From positions 1-64,000 of the forward strand of contig NZ_JAELXV010000009.1 in NCBI RefSeq assembly GCF_016427535.1: DNA of 64,000 nucleotides, in the 5' to 3' direction. The notes under the pieces are model-generated. The model was given only the letters and a program-made list of their open reading frames with translations, did not search any database and was not told where the DNA came from. Positions within the stretch are counted from its first letter, which is position 1, and every line of letters begins with the position of its first letter. This document shows positions 33,596-45,086 of this stretch, one piece after another. The position numbers and the translations under genes are program-made. The stretch is from Hymenobacter sp. BT559. Lineage in GTDB: Bacteria; Bacteroidota; Bacteroidia; Cytophagales; Hymenobacteraceae.

Positions 33596-34237
33596 TCACC
33601 CCGGTTTTATATCAATCACCCGCTGACTTGCATCATTTGGCGCTGCGGGCAGCTGGTTAGCTACTCCGGTCCGTTGCCGGTAGGCCGAGGGCGAGCACCG
33701 CGCGAAGCGCCGGAACTGGCCGGAAAAATGCGCCAAGCTACCGTAGCCCAGCTGCCGGGCGATGCGCCCGATGTCAAGCCGGGAAGTGACGAGTAGTTCC
33801 TGTGCGTAGCTCAGCCGCTGGCGCGTGATGTAGGTGAGCAAGCTTTCCTGCCCGTCCAGGCGGGCAAAGCTGGCGTGGAGCCGGCGGCTATTCAACCCGA
33901 TTTCTTGGGCCAGGGTGGGAATAAAGTCACGGTGCCGTACTATGTCGGCGCGGCGCAGCAGCGCGCCTACGGCCTGTTTCACCTGGTTGACCAGGGCGTG
34001 CGCGGGGCTTTCCAGGAGGGCAAAGCCCGCGGTAGCCAGCGTGGTGCGAATGAGCGCCCAATCCAATTGGCTGGCTGGACCCGCTACCGTCGCTGCGCCC
34101 AGCCGCACCTCCCGCACACGCAGCCCCAGGCTTTCCAACTCCTGCCGCACCACCCGCATACCGCGCGAGCAGACGATGTGCTTGATGTAGAGCACACAGT
34201 CGGCATCGTCGGCCATAGTGGGTGAGGGAACAGACAT
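33596..34237 (-). CDS. AraC-family regulator with HMA-like N-terminal domain
   Basis: A 213-residue regulator. Residues 15-90 look like an HMA-type beta-alpha-beta sensor (CVLYIKHIVCSRGMRVVRQELESLGLRVREVRLG), followed by the AraC helix-turn-helix pair (LLTYITRQRLSYAQELLVTS, IGRIARQLGYGSLAHFSGQFRRF). The paralogue at 49205 has the full metal motif NMVCPQC, while here the second Cys is lost (VCSRG), so its metal response may differ. The start lies 10 bases after the third RND pump gene, so it is the last gene of that operon and likely controls it. Confidence 0.88.
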   Translation of the reverse strand: MSVPSPTMADDADCVLYIKHIVCSRGMRVVRQELESLGLRVREVRLGAATVAGPASQLDWALIRTTLATAGFALLESPAHALVNQVKQAVGALLRRADIVRHRDFIPTLAQEIGLNSRRLHASFARLDGQESLLTYITRQRLSYAQELLVTSRLDIGRIARQLGYGSLAHFSGQFRRFARCSPSAYRQRTGVANQLPAAPNDASQRVIDIKPG

Positions 34238-34247
34238 AGGTAGGAGC

Positions 34248-37466
<3,219 letters not shown>

Positions 37467-37469
37467 CCC

Positions 37470-38618
37470 CTATTGATTCAAGTAGATGGATTTGAGCTGG
37501 TAGGTGCCCACGCTCACCACCCGGTCGTTTTCGTTCACTTCGCCGGCCAGCAGCACGGTTTGCTCGCCGTTGGCCGGGCCGGGCTGCACGTAGCGGATTT
37601 TAAAGGTTTCCGGGTCGCTGTGCACGAAGACCACCGGCTTGCCATTCAGGTCGGTCAGGGCCGAGGTGGGCACGACGAGCTGCTTTTTGCCGCCGTCGCT
37701 GCGCCCCAGCACCTGCACGTTCACGGCTTGGCCGGCGCGGAACAGATTGCTGCCGGTGTTGTCGAGTTCGAGCACTAGCTGACGCGCTTGGTTTACCGGG
37801 TTCACCACGTTGCTGAACACGACCAGCCGGGCGGGCGCGCTGCCGGTTTGCCCTTGCAGACCCTCCACCTGGAACTGGGCCCCGGCGGAAATCTTATTTA
37901 AATCCTGGGCGAATACCTGGGCTTCGACCCGCAGCTTGCCGGGGTTGAGCACCCGAAACAGTTCGTCGCCCTGCGTCACCTGCTGGCCCACGGCCAGGGT
38001 GAACACGTCCACCGTGCCGCTGATGGGCGAGGTGATGGTGACGCGGCGGGTGCGAGCCTGCCCGTTGAGAATGCCCGCGTTCTGCCGGGCCTGGCGCAGG
38101 CGCAGCTCGGCGGCCACCACGTCCTTGCGGGCCGCGATGTCGGCGATGGTTTGCAGGCGGGCGTAGTCCTGCTGGGCGGCGCGCAGCTCGGCCTGGGCAT
38201 TGGCGCGCTCGGTACTGAGGCCGATTTGCTGGGTGGCGTCGAGGGTTTGGTCGATGACGGCCAGGGCCTGCCCGGCGCGTACCGGCTGGCCCACTTTGGC
38301 CGAGAGACTGACGATGCGCCCGGTTTGGGGTACTACCACCCGCCCCTCACCCCCAGCGGCCGAGGATACAGAACCGTAGAGCGTAAGGCGGTTATAGGTA
38401 GCGGAATAGCTGGCCAGGGCCGTGCGCACGCCAAAGAGAAACTGGCTTTCCTTGGGCAGCGCCACGGCATCGGTCAGGGCTACGCCGGTGGAGGCGTGGG
38501 CCGCGTCGCCGTGGTCTTCGCCCCCGTGGGCCCAGAGCGCGGCGGGTGGGGGCAGCAGCACGGAAAAGGCCAAGCTGAGGGCGGCCGTGGCCGCAAGGAG
38601 CTTATGCGTGGTTTTCAT
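37470..38618 (-). CDS. RND periplasmic adaptor with N-terminal His motif
   Basis: About 382 residues from ATG 38618 (MKTTHKLLAATAALSLAFS). The signal peptide appears to end ALWA, leaving a mature N-terminus HGGEDHGDAAH. The adaptor fold follows: VVVPQTGRIVSLSAKVGQPVRAGQALAVI, the hairpin with LSTERANAQAELRAAQQDYARL, VTITSPISGTVDVFTLAVGQ and the barrel. The His motif is shared with the product of the gene before it, whose end overlaps this start by 17 bases. It links the pump at 34248 to the outer-membrane factor at 39213. Confidence 0.9.
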   Translation of the reverse strand: MKTTHKLLAATAALSLAFSVLLPPPAALWAHGGEDHGDAAHASTGVALTDAVALPKESQFLFGVRTALASYSATYNRLTLYGSVSSAAGGEGRVVVPQTGRIVSLSAKVGQPVRAGQALAVIDQTLDATQQIGLSTERANAQAELRAAQQDYARLQTIADIAARKDVVAAELRLRQARQNAGILNGQARTRRVTITSPISGTVDVFTLAVGQQVTQGDELFRVLNPGKLRVEAQVFAQDLNKISAGAQFQVEGLQGQTGSAPARLVVFSNVVNPVNQARQLVLELDNTGSNLFRAGQAVNVQVLGRSDGGKKQLVVPTSALTDLNGKPVVFVHSDPETFKIRYVQPGPANGEQTVLLAGEVNENDRVVSVGTYQLKSIYLNQ

Positions 38619-39213
38619 AAACGGGAGGCGTTGAAGTGGGGACGGGCGCCGCCGGGCGCCGCCGGCGCATGACCAAAGCCGTGGCAGCAATGCCCAGCGC
38701 GAAGGCGCCGAAGAGCAGCAGCATGGTTTTCCAGGAGCCGATGAGAGCGGGCGCGGCTGCGGCCGGGGCAGTCGCGGCCGGGAGCAGCTTGCCTACCTCG
38801 ATACCGGAGAGCAGCATCAAATCAGCCTTGCCGCCGGCCACGATGTTGACGGCTAGGCTGTATTTCTGATTGGCCGGAAAAACGCCCTCCACCAAGTAGA
38901 CCCCCGGTGACTTTTCGGTCACGGCGAACTTCAGTTCGGCCGCCTCCGGGCAGGTCACGGTCAACTTGGCCCCTTTGATGGGGGCGTTGGTGGCGTAGTC
39001 CGACACGAACAGGCGCAGGTCGGCGTCCTTACCCTTGGTCAGGGGCTCGAAGCGCAGCAGCAACTCGAAGGCTTCGGACAGCGCGGCTACCGAGAAGGTA
39101 GTGGCCATCGGCCCGGCCGACGGCTTGGCCGCGTCGCCGTGGTCTTCGCCGCCGTGGGCACGGGCCCCGGTGGCCAGCAAGAGGCCTAGCAGCAGCAGGA
39201 GAAGGGTTTTCAT
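38602..39213 (-). CDS. Secreted, C-terminally membrane-anchored protein with His motif
   Basis: A 203-residue protein. The signal peptide (LLLLLLGLLLATGARA) precedes a mature start HGGEDHGDAAKPSAG. An Ig-like beta domain follows (LRFEPLTKGKDADLRLFVSDYATN, KLTVTCPEAAELKFAV, GVYLVEGVFPANQKYSLAV). It ends with a membrane helix near 165-187 (MLLLFGAFALGIAATALVM) and a basic tail RRRRP. It lies between the outer-membrane factor and adaptor genes of the RND operon and overlaps both, so it is likely an accessory periplasmic metal-handling subunit. No formal name known to me. Confidence 0.75.
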   Translation of the reverse strand: MKTLLLLLLGLLLATGARAHGGEDHGDAAKPSAGPMATTFSVAALSEAFELLLRFEPLTKGKDADLRLFVSDYATNAPIKGAKLTVTCPEAAELKFAVTEKSPGVYLVEGVFPANQKYSLAVNIVAGGKADLMLLSGIEVGKLLPAATAPAAAAPALIGSWKTMLLLFGAFALGIAATALVMRRRRPAAPVPTSTPPVYENHA

Positions 39214-40457
39214 TATTGTCCCCGCAGGTAGTTAAGTGCAACGATGGCCTGACGGTAGTCGCGGATGGTGGTCAGGTAGGTATTCTGAATGGTAAAAGCC
39301 TGGTTTAAGCTCTGAATCAGCACCAAGTAGCTGATTTCGCCGGCCTTGAATAGGCGCTGCGACTGGCTGATGATGGCCCGCGACTGGGGCAGGCCGGTCT
39401 GCTCGTAGTAGGTGAGCGAGGCCGCGAACTTGCGCGTGTCGGCCACCGCCTGCTGGTACTGGGTGCCTAGGTCGAGGCGCTGCACTTGCAACTGGGCCTG
39501 GGCGGCCTTGCTGCGCGCCGTAGCCGCTTGCAGCTGCGAGCGGTAGGTCCAGAACCAGACGGGCACCGACACGCCGAACTGGAAGCGATACTTGACCAGT
39601 GAGTTCTCATAGGCCTGATTCTGATAGCCTACCGTCAGGGCCGGATTGCGCCGCGCTCGTACCAGGCTGATGCCGGACTGGCTCAGGGCCACGTTCTGGC
39701 TGTAATAAGCCAGGGTAGGACTTAGGGCCACGGCGGCACTATCCTGACTAGGCAACGTGCCCAGCAGCTCGGCCCCGGTGCGGGCCAGTTCGGGGCCGGT
39801 TTGGCGCAGGTCGGTGTCGGCCGTCAGGCCGGCCTCCGGCTGCCCGAGCAGCAGGCCCAGCCGGCGCTGCGCGGAGCGCTGGTCCACTACGGCCTGGTCG
39901 AGCAGGTTGCGTACTTGCCGGGCCTCGGCCTCGGTGCTGACCCGCTGCAGGGCCGTCACCTCACCAGCCTTGAATAGGCGCTCGGTGGCTTGTTGCAGCG
40001 CCTGAAACAGGCTGTCCTGATAGGTGAGCTGACGCACCTGCGCCTCGGCGAATTGCAGGGTCAGGTAGGCTTGGCGCACATCGCGGCGCACGGTGGCGCG
40101 GTTCACCTCCAGGCCCCGCTCGGCCAGGATGATGCCGGCCTGCGCGACCTTGGCCTGCCGCCGGTACACCGTAGGCAGGTCGATGGTTTGCACCACGCCC
40201 GGGGCCCACCGCTCCCCGGTGGGCGCGGAAAAGAGGAAATCGGGGTTCGTAGGCGCAAAACTACCGCGTTTGAGGGCGCGCTGCTCCTCGATTTCCTGGG
40301 TGGACTGGCGCAGGCGCGGGTGCCGGCGCAGGGCTTGCTGCTCGGCGCTGTCCAGGCGCACGACCACCTGCTGGGCCCGCACGGAGCCCCCTAGTAGCAG
40401 CAGGAGCAGCACCAATCCTACGCCTGAGAGCCGGAAAGAAAGGGGAAGGTTATTCAT
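39213..40457 (-). CDS. TolC/CzcC-type outer-membrane channel protein
   Basis: A 414-residue outer-membrane factor with a signal peptide (LVLLLLLLGGSVRAQ) and two TolC repeats: LDSAEQQALRRHPRLRQSTQ with VRRDVRQAYLTLQFAEAQV, then ALSPTLAYYSQNVALSQSGI with LGTQYQQAVADTRKFAASL. It starts the third RND operon (channel, accessory protein, adaptor, pump, regulator). Its stop overlaps the next ATG by one base (TAATG at 39211-39215). Confidence 0.9.
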   Translation of the reverse strand: MNNLPLSFRLSGVGLVLLLLLLGGSVRAQQVVVRLDSAEQQALRRHPRLRQSTQEIEEQRALKRGSFAPTNPDFLFSAPTGERWAPGVVQTIDLPTVYRRQAKVAQAGIILAERGLEVNRATVRRDVRQAYLTLQFAEAQVRQLTYQDSLFQALQQATERLFKAGEVTALQRVSTEAEARQVRNLLDQAVVDQRSAQRRLGLLLGQPEAGLTADTDLRQTGPELARTGAELLGTLPSQDSAAVALSPTLAYYSQNVALSQSGISLVRARRNPALTVGYQNQAYENSLVKYRFQFGVSVPVWFWTYRSQLQAATARSKAAQAQLQVQRLDLGTQYQQAVADTRKFAASLTYYEQTGLPQSRAIISQSQRLFKAGEISYLVLIQSLNQAFTIQNTYLTTIRDYRQAIVALNYLRGQ

Positions 40458-40551
40458 GAGTAAGGGTTGGACCTAGGCCCGCCCGCCGGGCGAGGCCGGC
40501 GGACGGGTAGGAACTCGGGGCAGGAAAAGCGGCTTGCCAGTCCGCCGGGCA

Positions 40552-41376
40552 CTAGGCTTTTTTCTCCAGGGCCATGCCGCACTTGGGGCACTTGCCAGGG
40601 GCGTTGCTCTGGCCACCGTCGTTCATCGGGCACGTGTACACGGCGGCCGACGTCTTCATCTTGCCAGCGTTCTGGGCGTGCCAGGCTTTGAATTGCTCAA
40701 TCTCTTTCTTCTGGGCGGCTATCATCATTTGCGCCATCTCCTTGAGCTTGGTGTCTTTGCCGTGGGCCAGCTCTGCTTCGGCCATATCCATCGCACTCTG
40801 GTGGTGCACGGTCATCATCATGTTGAAATTCATGTCCGGGTCGGCTACCAGCGCGGGCATGTTTTTCATCATGTGGTCCATGCTCGTCTTCATTTGGGCG
40901 GTGAAGGGGTCGGCCGGGTCCTGGGGCTTATAGTTGGTCGGGGCGGAGTCAAGGCGCTCGGCGATGGGCTCCATCTCACCGATTTCCTTCTGCTGGTCAG
41001 CCTTGATTTTCTCAGCCATCTGGCGCATGGTGGCATCCTTACCGTCGCGCAGCTCAATGTCGGCCATGGCAACTGCCCCCTTGTGATGCTCCAGCATCAT
41101 GTGGGCGAAGTCGTGGTCGGTATTGCCCTTTGGCTTCAGGGCGTTCATCTTAGCCATCATGTCGTTCATGGAGGCCATCAGGGGCGAGGTGCCCGCGGCA
41201 CCGTCCGCCATTTTAGAATGGTCCATGCCGGCCATGTTGCCGGTCACAGCCGAATCTGCAGTTGCTGGCGCCTCAGTGGTAGTAGCCGTGGTATCGGCTG
41301 ACTTGTCGGAGTTGCAGCTGTTGAGCAGCAGGGTGCCCGAGCAGAGGGCAGCGAGGAGAAATGCGGACTTTTTCAT
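40552..41376 (-). CDS. Double DUF305 lipoprotein with heavy-metal-binding domain
   Basis: A 274-residue periplasmic lipoprotein (LCSGTLLLNSCNS). A Met/His/Ala linker includes MAGMDHSKM. Two DUF305 units follow: DFAHMMLEHHKGAVAMADIE with QMAEKIKADQQKEI, and NMMMTVHHQSAMDMAEAE with EMAQMMIAAQKKEI. A C-terminal heavy-metal-binding domain (YTCPMNDGGQSNAPGKCPKC) ends it. The paired Met and His residues suit Cu(I)/Ag(I) storage in the periplasm. It lies upstream of the third RND operon in the same direction. Confidence 0.9.
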   Translation of the reverse strand: MKKSAFLLAALCSGTLLLNSCNSDKSADTTATTTEAPATADSAVTGNMAGMDHSKMADGAAGTSPLMASMNDMMAKMNALKPKGNTDHDFAHMMLEHHKGAVAMADIELRDGKDATMRQMAEKIKADQQKEIGEMEPIAERLDSAPTNYKPQDPADPFTAQMKTSMDHMMKNMPALVADPDMNFNMMMTVHHQSAMDMAEAELAHGKDTKLKEMAQMMIAAQKKEIEQFKAWHAQNAGKMKTSAAVYTCPMNDGGQSNAPGKCPKCGMALEKKA

Positions 41377-41425
41377 GGGGTTAGGGAAGAGTTGAAAGTG
41401 AAAAGTGAGGTGTTTGGTCTGAGGA

Positions 41426-42373
41426 TTAGGCCTTCACGTTGATGGTGAAGTCGCCGGTGTGAATCTGGCCGCCGTGATTGAATTGCAGAAAAACGCGGTA
41501 CAGGCCGGGCTTTTCGAAGTTGGTATTGAAGCCGATGACGGGACCCTTGTCGGCCTGGTCGTTGGGGTGCACGTGCAGGTAGCGCTCGGTGTCCTCGCTG
41601 ATGACTACGACGTGGCCCAGCGCCCCGAGGTACTTGTCGAGGTCGGTTACGGGCTGGCCATTCTTGCTCAGCGTGATTTTCATGCCCAGCAGCTGGCCCA
41701 CTTTCAGGTCCTTATCAAAGGCGAGCGTAGCCTGGTAGCCGTCCCGGCTCCACTGCATCTGGTCTTTGCTGAACTTGACGGGCGTGTACTTGGCGCCCTG
41801 CACGCTCACTACCTGGCGGCCGAGCTGGTGGCCGCTGCCAGCGGGCGTGTAGTCCTGAAACAGCACGTAATCGCCGCCCTTGGCAAAGGTGAACGGAGCC
41901 CGGTAGTTGCCCTCAGCGGTGTACTCGGGGTGCTCATGGTAGAAAGCCGATAAGTCTTTGCGCACGATGATGAGGTGGATTTTCTTCTCGTGCACCAGAG
42001 CCAGCGGTACGGGTGCCTTCTCGTTGCCGACTTCCTGCGGGGTGTAGGTAAGCGTTACCGGTTGGCCCGCCACTAGCTGCATGGGCTTGGGCTCGAACTG
42101 CATGGAATAGCTCTTGCCATTGCTGACCTGGTCGTTGTGGACCAACTCCATGCCGCACTTGGGGCACTTCTCGCCGGGCTTGGTGCTGGTCACTTCCGGG
42201 TGCATGGGGCAGGCGTAGGTATGGCCCCCGGCGTGCTGGGTTGTGCTGTCGGGTACGGTGCCCGTGGGCGTGGTAACGGTGTTAGTGGCGCTGCTGCTGG
42301 ACGAATCCGAGGAGCAGCTGGCAACGGTAAACAGGCTGGCAACGGCCAGCAGCGGAACAAAAGAGCGGTTCAT
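41426..42373 (-). CDS. Heavy-metal-binding domain lipoprotein with Ig-like domains
   Basis: A 315-residue lipoprotein (lipobox LFTVASCSS). One heavy-metal-binding domain (YACPMHPEVTSTKPGEKCPK and CGM) is followed by a beta-rich part with two similar halves: QLVAGQPVTLTYTPQEVGN with KKIHLIIVRKDLSAFYHEHP, and KITLSKNGQPVTDLDKYLG with LGHVVVISEDTERYLHVHP. The HEHP and HVHP loops are likely metal-binding sites, as in related copper-resistance proteins. It precedes the DUF305 lipoprotein gene by 50 bases. Confidence 0.85.
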   Translation of the reverse strand: MNRSFVPLLAVASLFTVASCSSDSSSSSATNTVTTPTGTVPDSTTQHAGGHTYACPMHPEVTSTKPGEKCPKCGMELVHNDQVSNGKSYSMQFEPKPMQLVAGQPVTLTYTPQEVGNEKAPVPLALVHEKKIHLIIVRKDLSAFYHEHPEYTAEGNYRAPFTFAKGGDYVLFQDYTPAGSGHQLGRQVVSVQGAKYTPVKFSKDQMQWSRDGYQATLAFDKDLKVGQLLGMKITLSKNGQPVTDLDKYLGALGHVVVISEDTERYLHVHPNDQADKGPVIGFNTNFEKPGLYRVFLQFNHGGQIHTGDFTINVKA

Positions 42374-42433
42374 GAAAACGGATAGGGGATAAACGAATAC
42401 CGGCGGCCAGCTAGTGGCGGGGCCGGTGAGGGC

Positions 42434-42565
42434 CTAGGCCTGCGCCTGCTGCCAAAGCACGAAGCCCAGAGCGGCAGCCAACCCGGCGTAGAGCAGGTAG
42501 GACAGCCAGCGACGGCCCGGCCCACGGGGGAGCGGCGCACCGGCCTCCTGGCAACAACTCTTCAT
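42434..42565 (-). CDS. Small Cys-containing membrane protein
   Basis: A 43-residue protein from ATG 42565: MKSCCQEAGA, a short basic stretch PRGPGRRW, then one membrane helix LSYLLYAGLAAALGFVLW and a polar end. A vicinal Cys pair at the N-terminus followed by a single helix is a repeated pattern near Bacteroidota copper genes. It lies between two secreted metal-binding proteins on the same strand. Role unknown. Confidence 0.55.
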   Translation of the reverse strand: MKSCCQEAGAPLPRGPGRRWLSYLLYAGLAAALGFVLWQQAQA

Positions 42566-42693
42566 TGCGAGGGAGGAAAAACCAGGAAAATGGGGGAAGG
42601 GGGCGCGGCTGGGCCACGCGGGCGAGCAAACGAAAAGGCCCGCCCCGGACATAGCATAGCTATGCCGGCGCGAGCCTTAGCGCGTCGAAAGAA

Positions 42694-43167
42694 TCAGACA
42701 GTCAGCGACTGGATGAAAATACGGATGTCGGGTATTTTGGGCTTTAAGTGCCGGGGCGGCACCAAAGCAACCGTAGCCGTGCGGTCCCACTTGCCAGCCA
42801 AGGGCCGGAAATGAAACTCAATTGCCGTCGGCAGAATAGCCGGGGCCGGAATAAGCAGATGCTTCTGGGCAGGGGTCGTCAGCGACGAGAGCAGCGAAGC
42901 AGACTTATCCTTGCAGCAATCGTGGGTACGGCTGGGCTTGGGCGAATGCCCCTTCTGCTTGGTATGGTGCTCGGCCACGGCCCCATGGCCATGGCAGCCC
43001 GCGTGCGCTGGCTTCTCGGCCTGGTGATGGGTCCCCACTGCCGAGGGAGGAGCCGCCGGCACCGGATTCAACGTTGCGCACCAGCACTGCCCCACGAACA
43101 CGTTGACGAAGACGAGCAGGAAGCTCGTCGCCAGCAAACGGCGGAAAGGGAACAGGCTACGAAACAT
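42694..43167 (-). CDS. Secreted His/Cys-rich hypothetical protein
   Basis: About 157 residues from ATG 43167 (MFRSLFPFRRLLATSFLLVFVNVF). The signal peptide ends near GQCWCA. The mature protein is rich in His, Lys and Cys in residues 50-95: THHQAEKPAHAGCHGHGAVAEHH and HDCCKDK. This composition suits metal binding in the envelope, and the gene heads the minus-strand copper cluster. A C-terminal beta part (AIEFHFRPLAGKWDRTATVAL) follows. Family not recognised, with some similarity in style to HYC_CC_PP proteins. Confidence 0.65.
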   Translation of the reverse strand: MFRSLFPFRRLLATSFLLVFVNVFVGQCWCATLNPVPAAPPSAVGTHHQAEKPAHAGCHGHGAVAEHHTKQKGHSPKPSRTHDCCKDKSASLLSSLTTPAQKHLLIPAPAILPTAIEFHFRPLAGKWDRTATVALVPPRHLKPKIPDIRIFIQSLTV

Positions 43168-43176
43168 GAGGGGCAC

Positions 43177-43499
43177 TAAGCAGCCGCAAAATTAGGCTTA
43201 TCTCTCGGAAGCATTTGGGCTGCCTCTTTACCCGCAAAGCCCCGAAAGGGTTCCGGTAGCTAGAGTTGGCTTTTGAGGATGGAAGGCTAAAATGGCCTTT
43301 CTGAGCAACTCAGGCTCTTCTGCTTAGATAAGTGACAACCAGCACGCGGGAGCTTACAGCAAAATTATGTAAGAGTACAGCGTGATTTTGTAAACAGGTT
43401 GCGGTAGGCAACTGAGCATAGCTTGTCAATGACTGCGTCTTTAGTCGAACTGCTTGGTAAGCGTATTCGCGATTTATCTTCCAGCTTATTTAAGCAGTC
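43177..43499. other. Divergent intergenic region
   Basis: It separates the minus-strand copper cluster from the plus-strand genes. It contains AAATTATGTAAGAG at 43362-43375, an 11 of 14 match to the shared copper-regulon motif, and an AT-rich stretch from 43360 to 43500. No gene seen. Confidence 0.4.
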
Positions 43500-44933
43500 A
43501 TGCCGCTAGTACCGAAAAACCCAGGGGGTACGTTGGCCGAGCAGTACCTCGCTGAACTCGGTGAGCATTCATTTTTAACGCTATGGAGCTACGTCAGCCC
43601 TTTTCGCAACCAAAGCTTCAGCGCGCAGGGTAGCGAAGGAAAAGAGTTGTGTGATATGCTGGTGGTGTTCGATGAGCACGTCATCATCTTTTCGAGCAAG
43701 CACTGCGAGTATCCTACTACCCCTGACTCGGCATTGAATTGGAGCCGTTGGTACAAGCGAGCCGTGGCGGCAGCCGCTGACCAACTCTACGGGGCCGAGC
43801 GGTGGTTGAGGCAGCATCCTGAACGGGTATACCTAGACAAGGCCTGCCAGCATCCTTTCCCGGTGCCCCTGCCAGCCCCAGCCGCCATGAAAGTCCATCG
43901 TATCGTCGTGGCGCATGGTGCTTCGCAGCCCTGCCAGGCGGAGTTTGGCGGAACGGGAAGCTTAATGCTTGACAACCGGGTGCACGGGCCGGCTCACTAC
44001 GATACCCAGCGCTTCAAGCCCGAGCCGTTCACAATAGGCTTAGTGGACCCGGCGAAAGCTTACGTGCACGTCTTCGATGATGCCTCGTTGGCGGCCGTGA
44101 TGCAGATGTTGGATACGATAACGGATTTCGTGGCATACCTAGAGAAAAAGGAAGCCCTGTTATCCCAGGGCAGCCTGAAAGTGTGGGCGGCTGGCGAGGA
44201 TGATTTGCTAGCCTACTACCTGCGTAACACGGACCACGACGAAGCTAGTCCTACTTTTGGTCGCCACATCTTCCCGGTTGCGGCGGGCTACCTGGGGCTG
44301 CGCATTTCAGAAGGGTTTTGGAGCGATTTCATAGCAAGTCCTCAGTATCAGGCCCGTCGCAAAGCTGACCAGGGTAGTTATGCATGGGATGGCTTGATAA
44401 AATTTATTTATGAACACACCGACGATGGCAACGCCTACGCTCTACGCCTCGACACCTCATTCACTAGTCGAGAAGCGGCCTTGCGCATCATGGCGCGCGA
44501 GTCCCGGCTGAGCCGCCGAATGCTGGCCAAGTCTTTCCGGGAAATGATAGTGCAATCAGAGCCGGACGAGTACCACGTGCGGCATACCGGCGCGGTGGAA
44601 GACAGCGGCGTGCAATACGTATTCCTGCTTTTGCCCAGAAGGAAAGGAGAAACGGTTGCTGACTACCGCATGAGACGCTTTGAGGTGCTACAGGGGTATT
44701 GTTTAGCCATCAAGTTTCAGCAGTTTGGCCAAACGCAAAAGTTCTTCGGCATTGCAACGGAAGCCGGTGGGTTTGACGCGTTGAGTAGCTACGATTTGAT
44801 GTATTTCGAAGGCGGCGTATGGGAGGAAAACGAGCGCGAATTGGCAGAGCAGGCCAGTTTGTACTTCTTTCGGAATCCCGTAGCGTCAACTTCCCACGAA
44901 GATGAGTATTCAGGAGGCAACGAAAGTGCGTAG
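43500..44933 (+). CDS. Hypothetical protein with nuclease-like N-terminal motif
   Basis: A 477-residue protein of a widespread but unnamed family. The N-terminal segment GKELCDMLVVFDEHVIIFSSKHC has the order of a NERD-like or PD-(D/E)xK core (Glu49, Asp52, then Ser65-x-Lys67), with Ser in place of the usual Glu of ExK, so activity is doubtful. Next comes WSRWYKRAVAAAADQLYGAERWL and a conserved IVVAHGASQPCQ strand. The C-terminal half is helical. No membrane segment. It is a single gene between the copper clusters. A nucleic-acid or defence role is a guess from the motif only. Confidence 0.7.
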   Translation: MPLVPKNPGGTLAEQYLAELGEHSFLTLWSYVSPFRNQSFSAQGSEGKELCDMLVVFDEHVIIFSSKHCEYPTTPDSALNWSRWYKRAVAAAADQLYGAERWLRQHPERVYLDKACQHPFPVPLPAPAAMKVHRIVVAHGASQPCQAEFGGTGSLMLDNRVHGPAHYDTQRFKPEPFTIGLVDPAKAYVHVFDDASLAAVMQMLDTITDFVAYLEKKEALLSQGSLKVWAAGEDDLLAYYLRNTDHDEASPTFGRHIFPVAAGYLGLRISEGFWSDFIASPQYQARRKADQGSYAWDGLIKFIYEHTDDGNAYALRLDTSFTSREAALRIMARESRLSRRMLAKSFREMIVQSEPDEYHVRHTGAVEDSGVQYVFLLLPRRKGETVADYRMRRFEVLQGYCLAIKFQQFGQTQKFFGIATEAGGFDALSSYDLMYFEGGVWEENERELAEQASLYFFRNPVASTSHEDEYSGGNESA

Positions 44934-44958
44934 CGCAAGCACACTCGCTTTGTCTGTC

Positions 44959-44972
44959 AAATTATGCAAGTC
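44959..44972 (+). promoter_or_regulatory. Shared copper-regulon motif upstream of copA
   Basis: AAATTATGCAAGTC lies 115 bases before the copA start codon. The same 14 bases occur at 51744-51757, upstream of the DUF305 gene, and with one change at 33155-33168 (minus strand), upstream of the HMA gene. Confidence 0.6.
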
Positions 44973-45086
44973 TGCGACAGTATTTAATACCAACTTTGGT
45001 GAGTGAGAGCCGTTGCTTTGTAGAGTAGTTGTGGGCTTAAGCCGTGAGGCTGATAGACTCAGCAATCTGCTACTATTCTGCTAGTT

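Noticed and set aside
42411..42629. A 72-codon minus-strand frame in a different phase from the small Cys-pair membrane protein
   Set aside because: It shares DNA with the frame at 42434-42565, which has the recognisable MKSCC start and a membrane helix.
43362..43375. AAATTATGTAAGAG as a full copy of the copper motif
   Set aside because: Only 11 of 14 bases match and the divergent position leaves the target gene open, so it is noted only as a weak copy.
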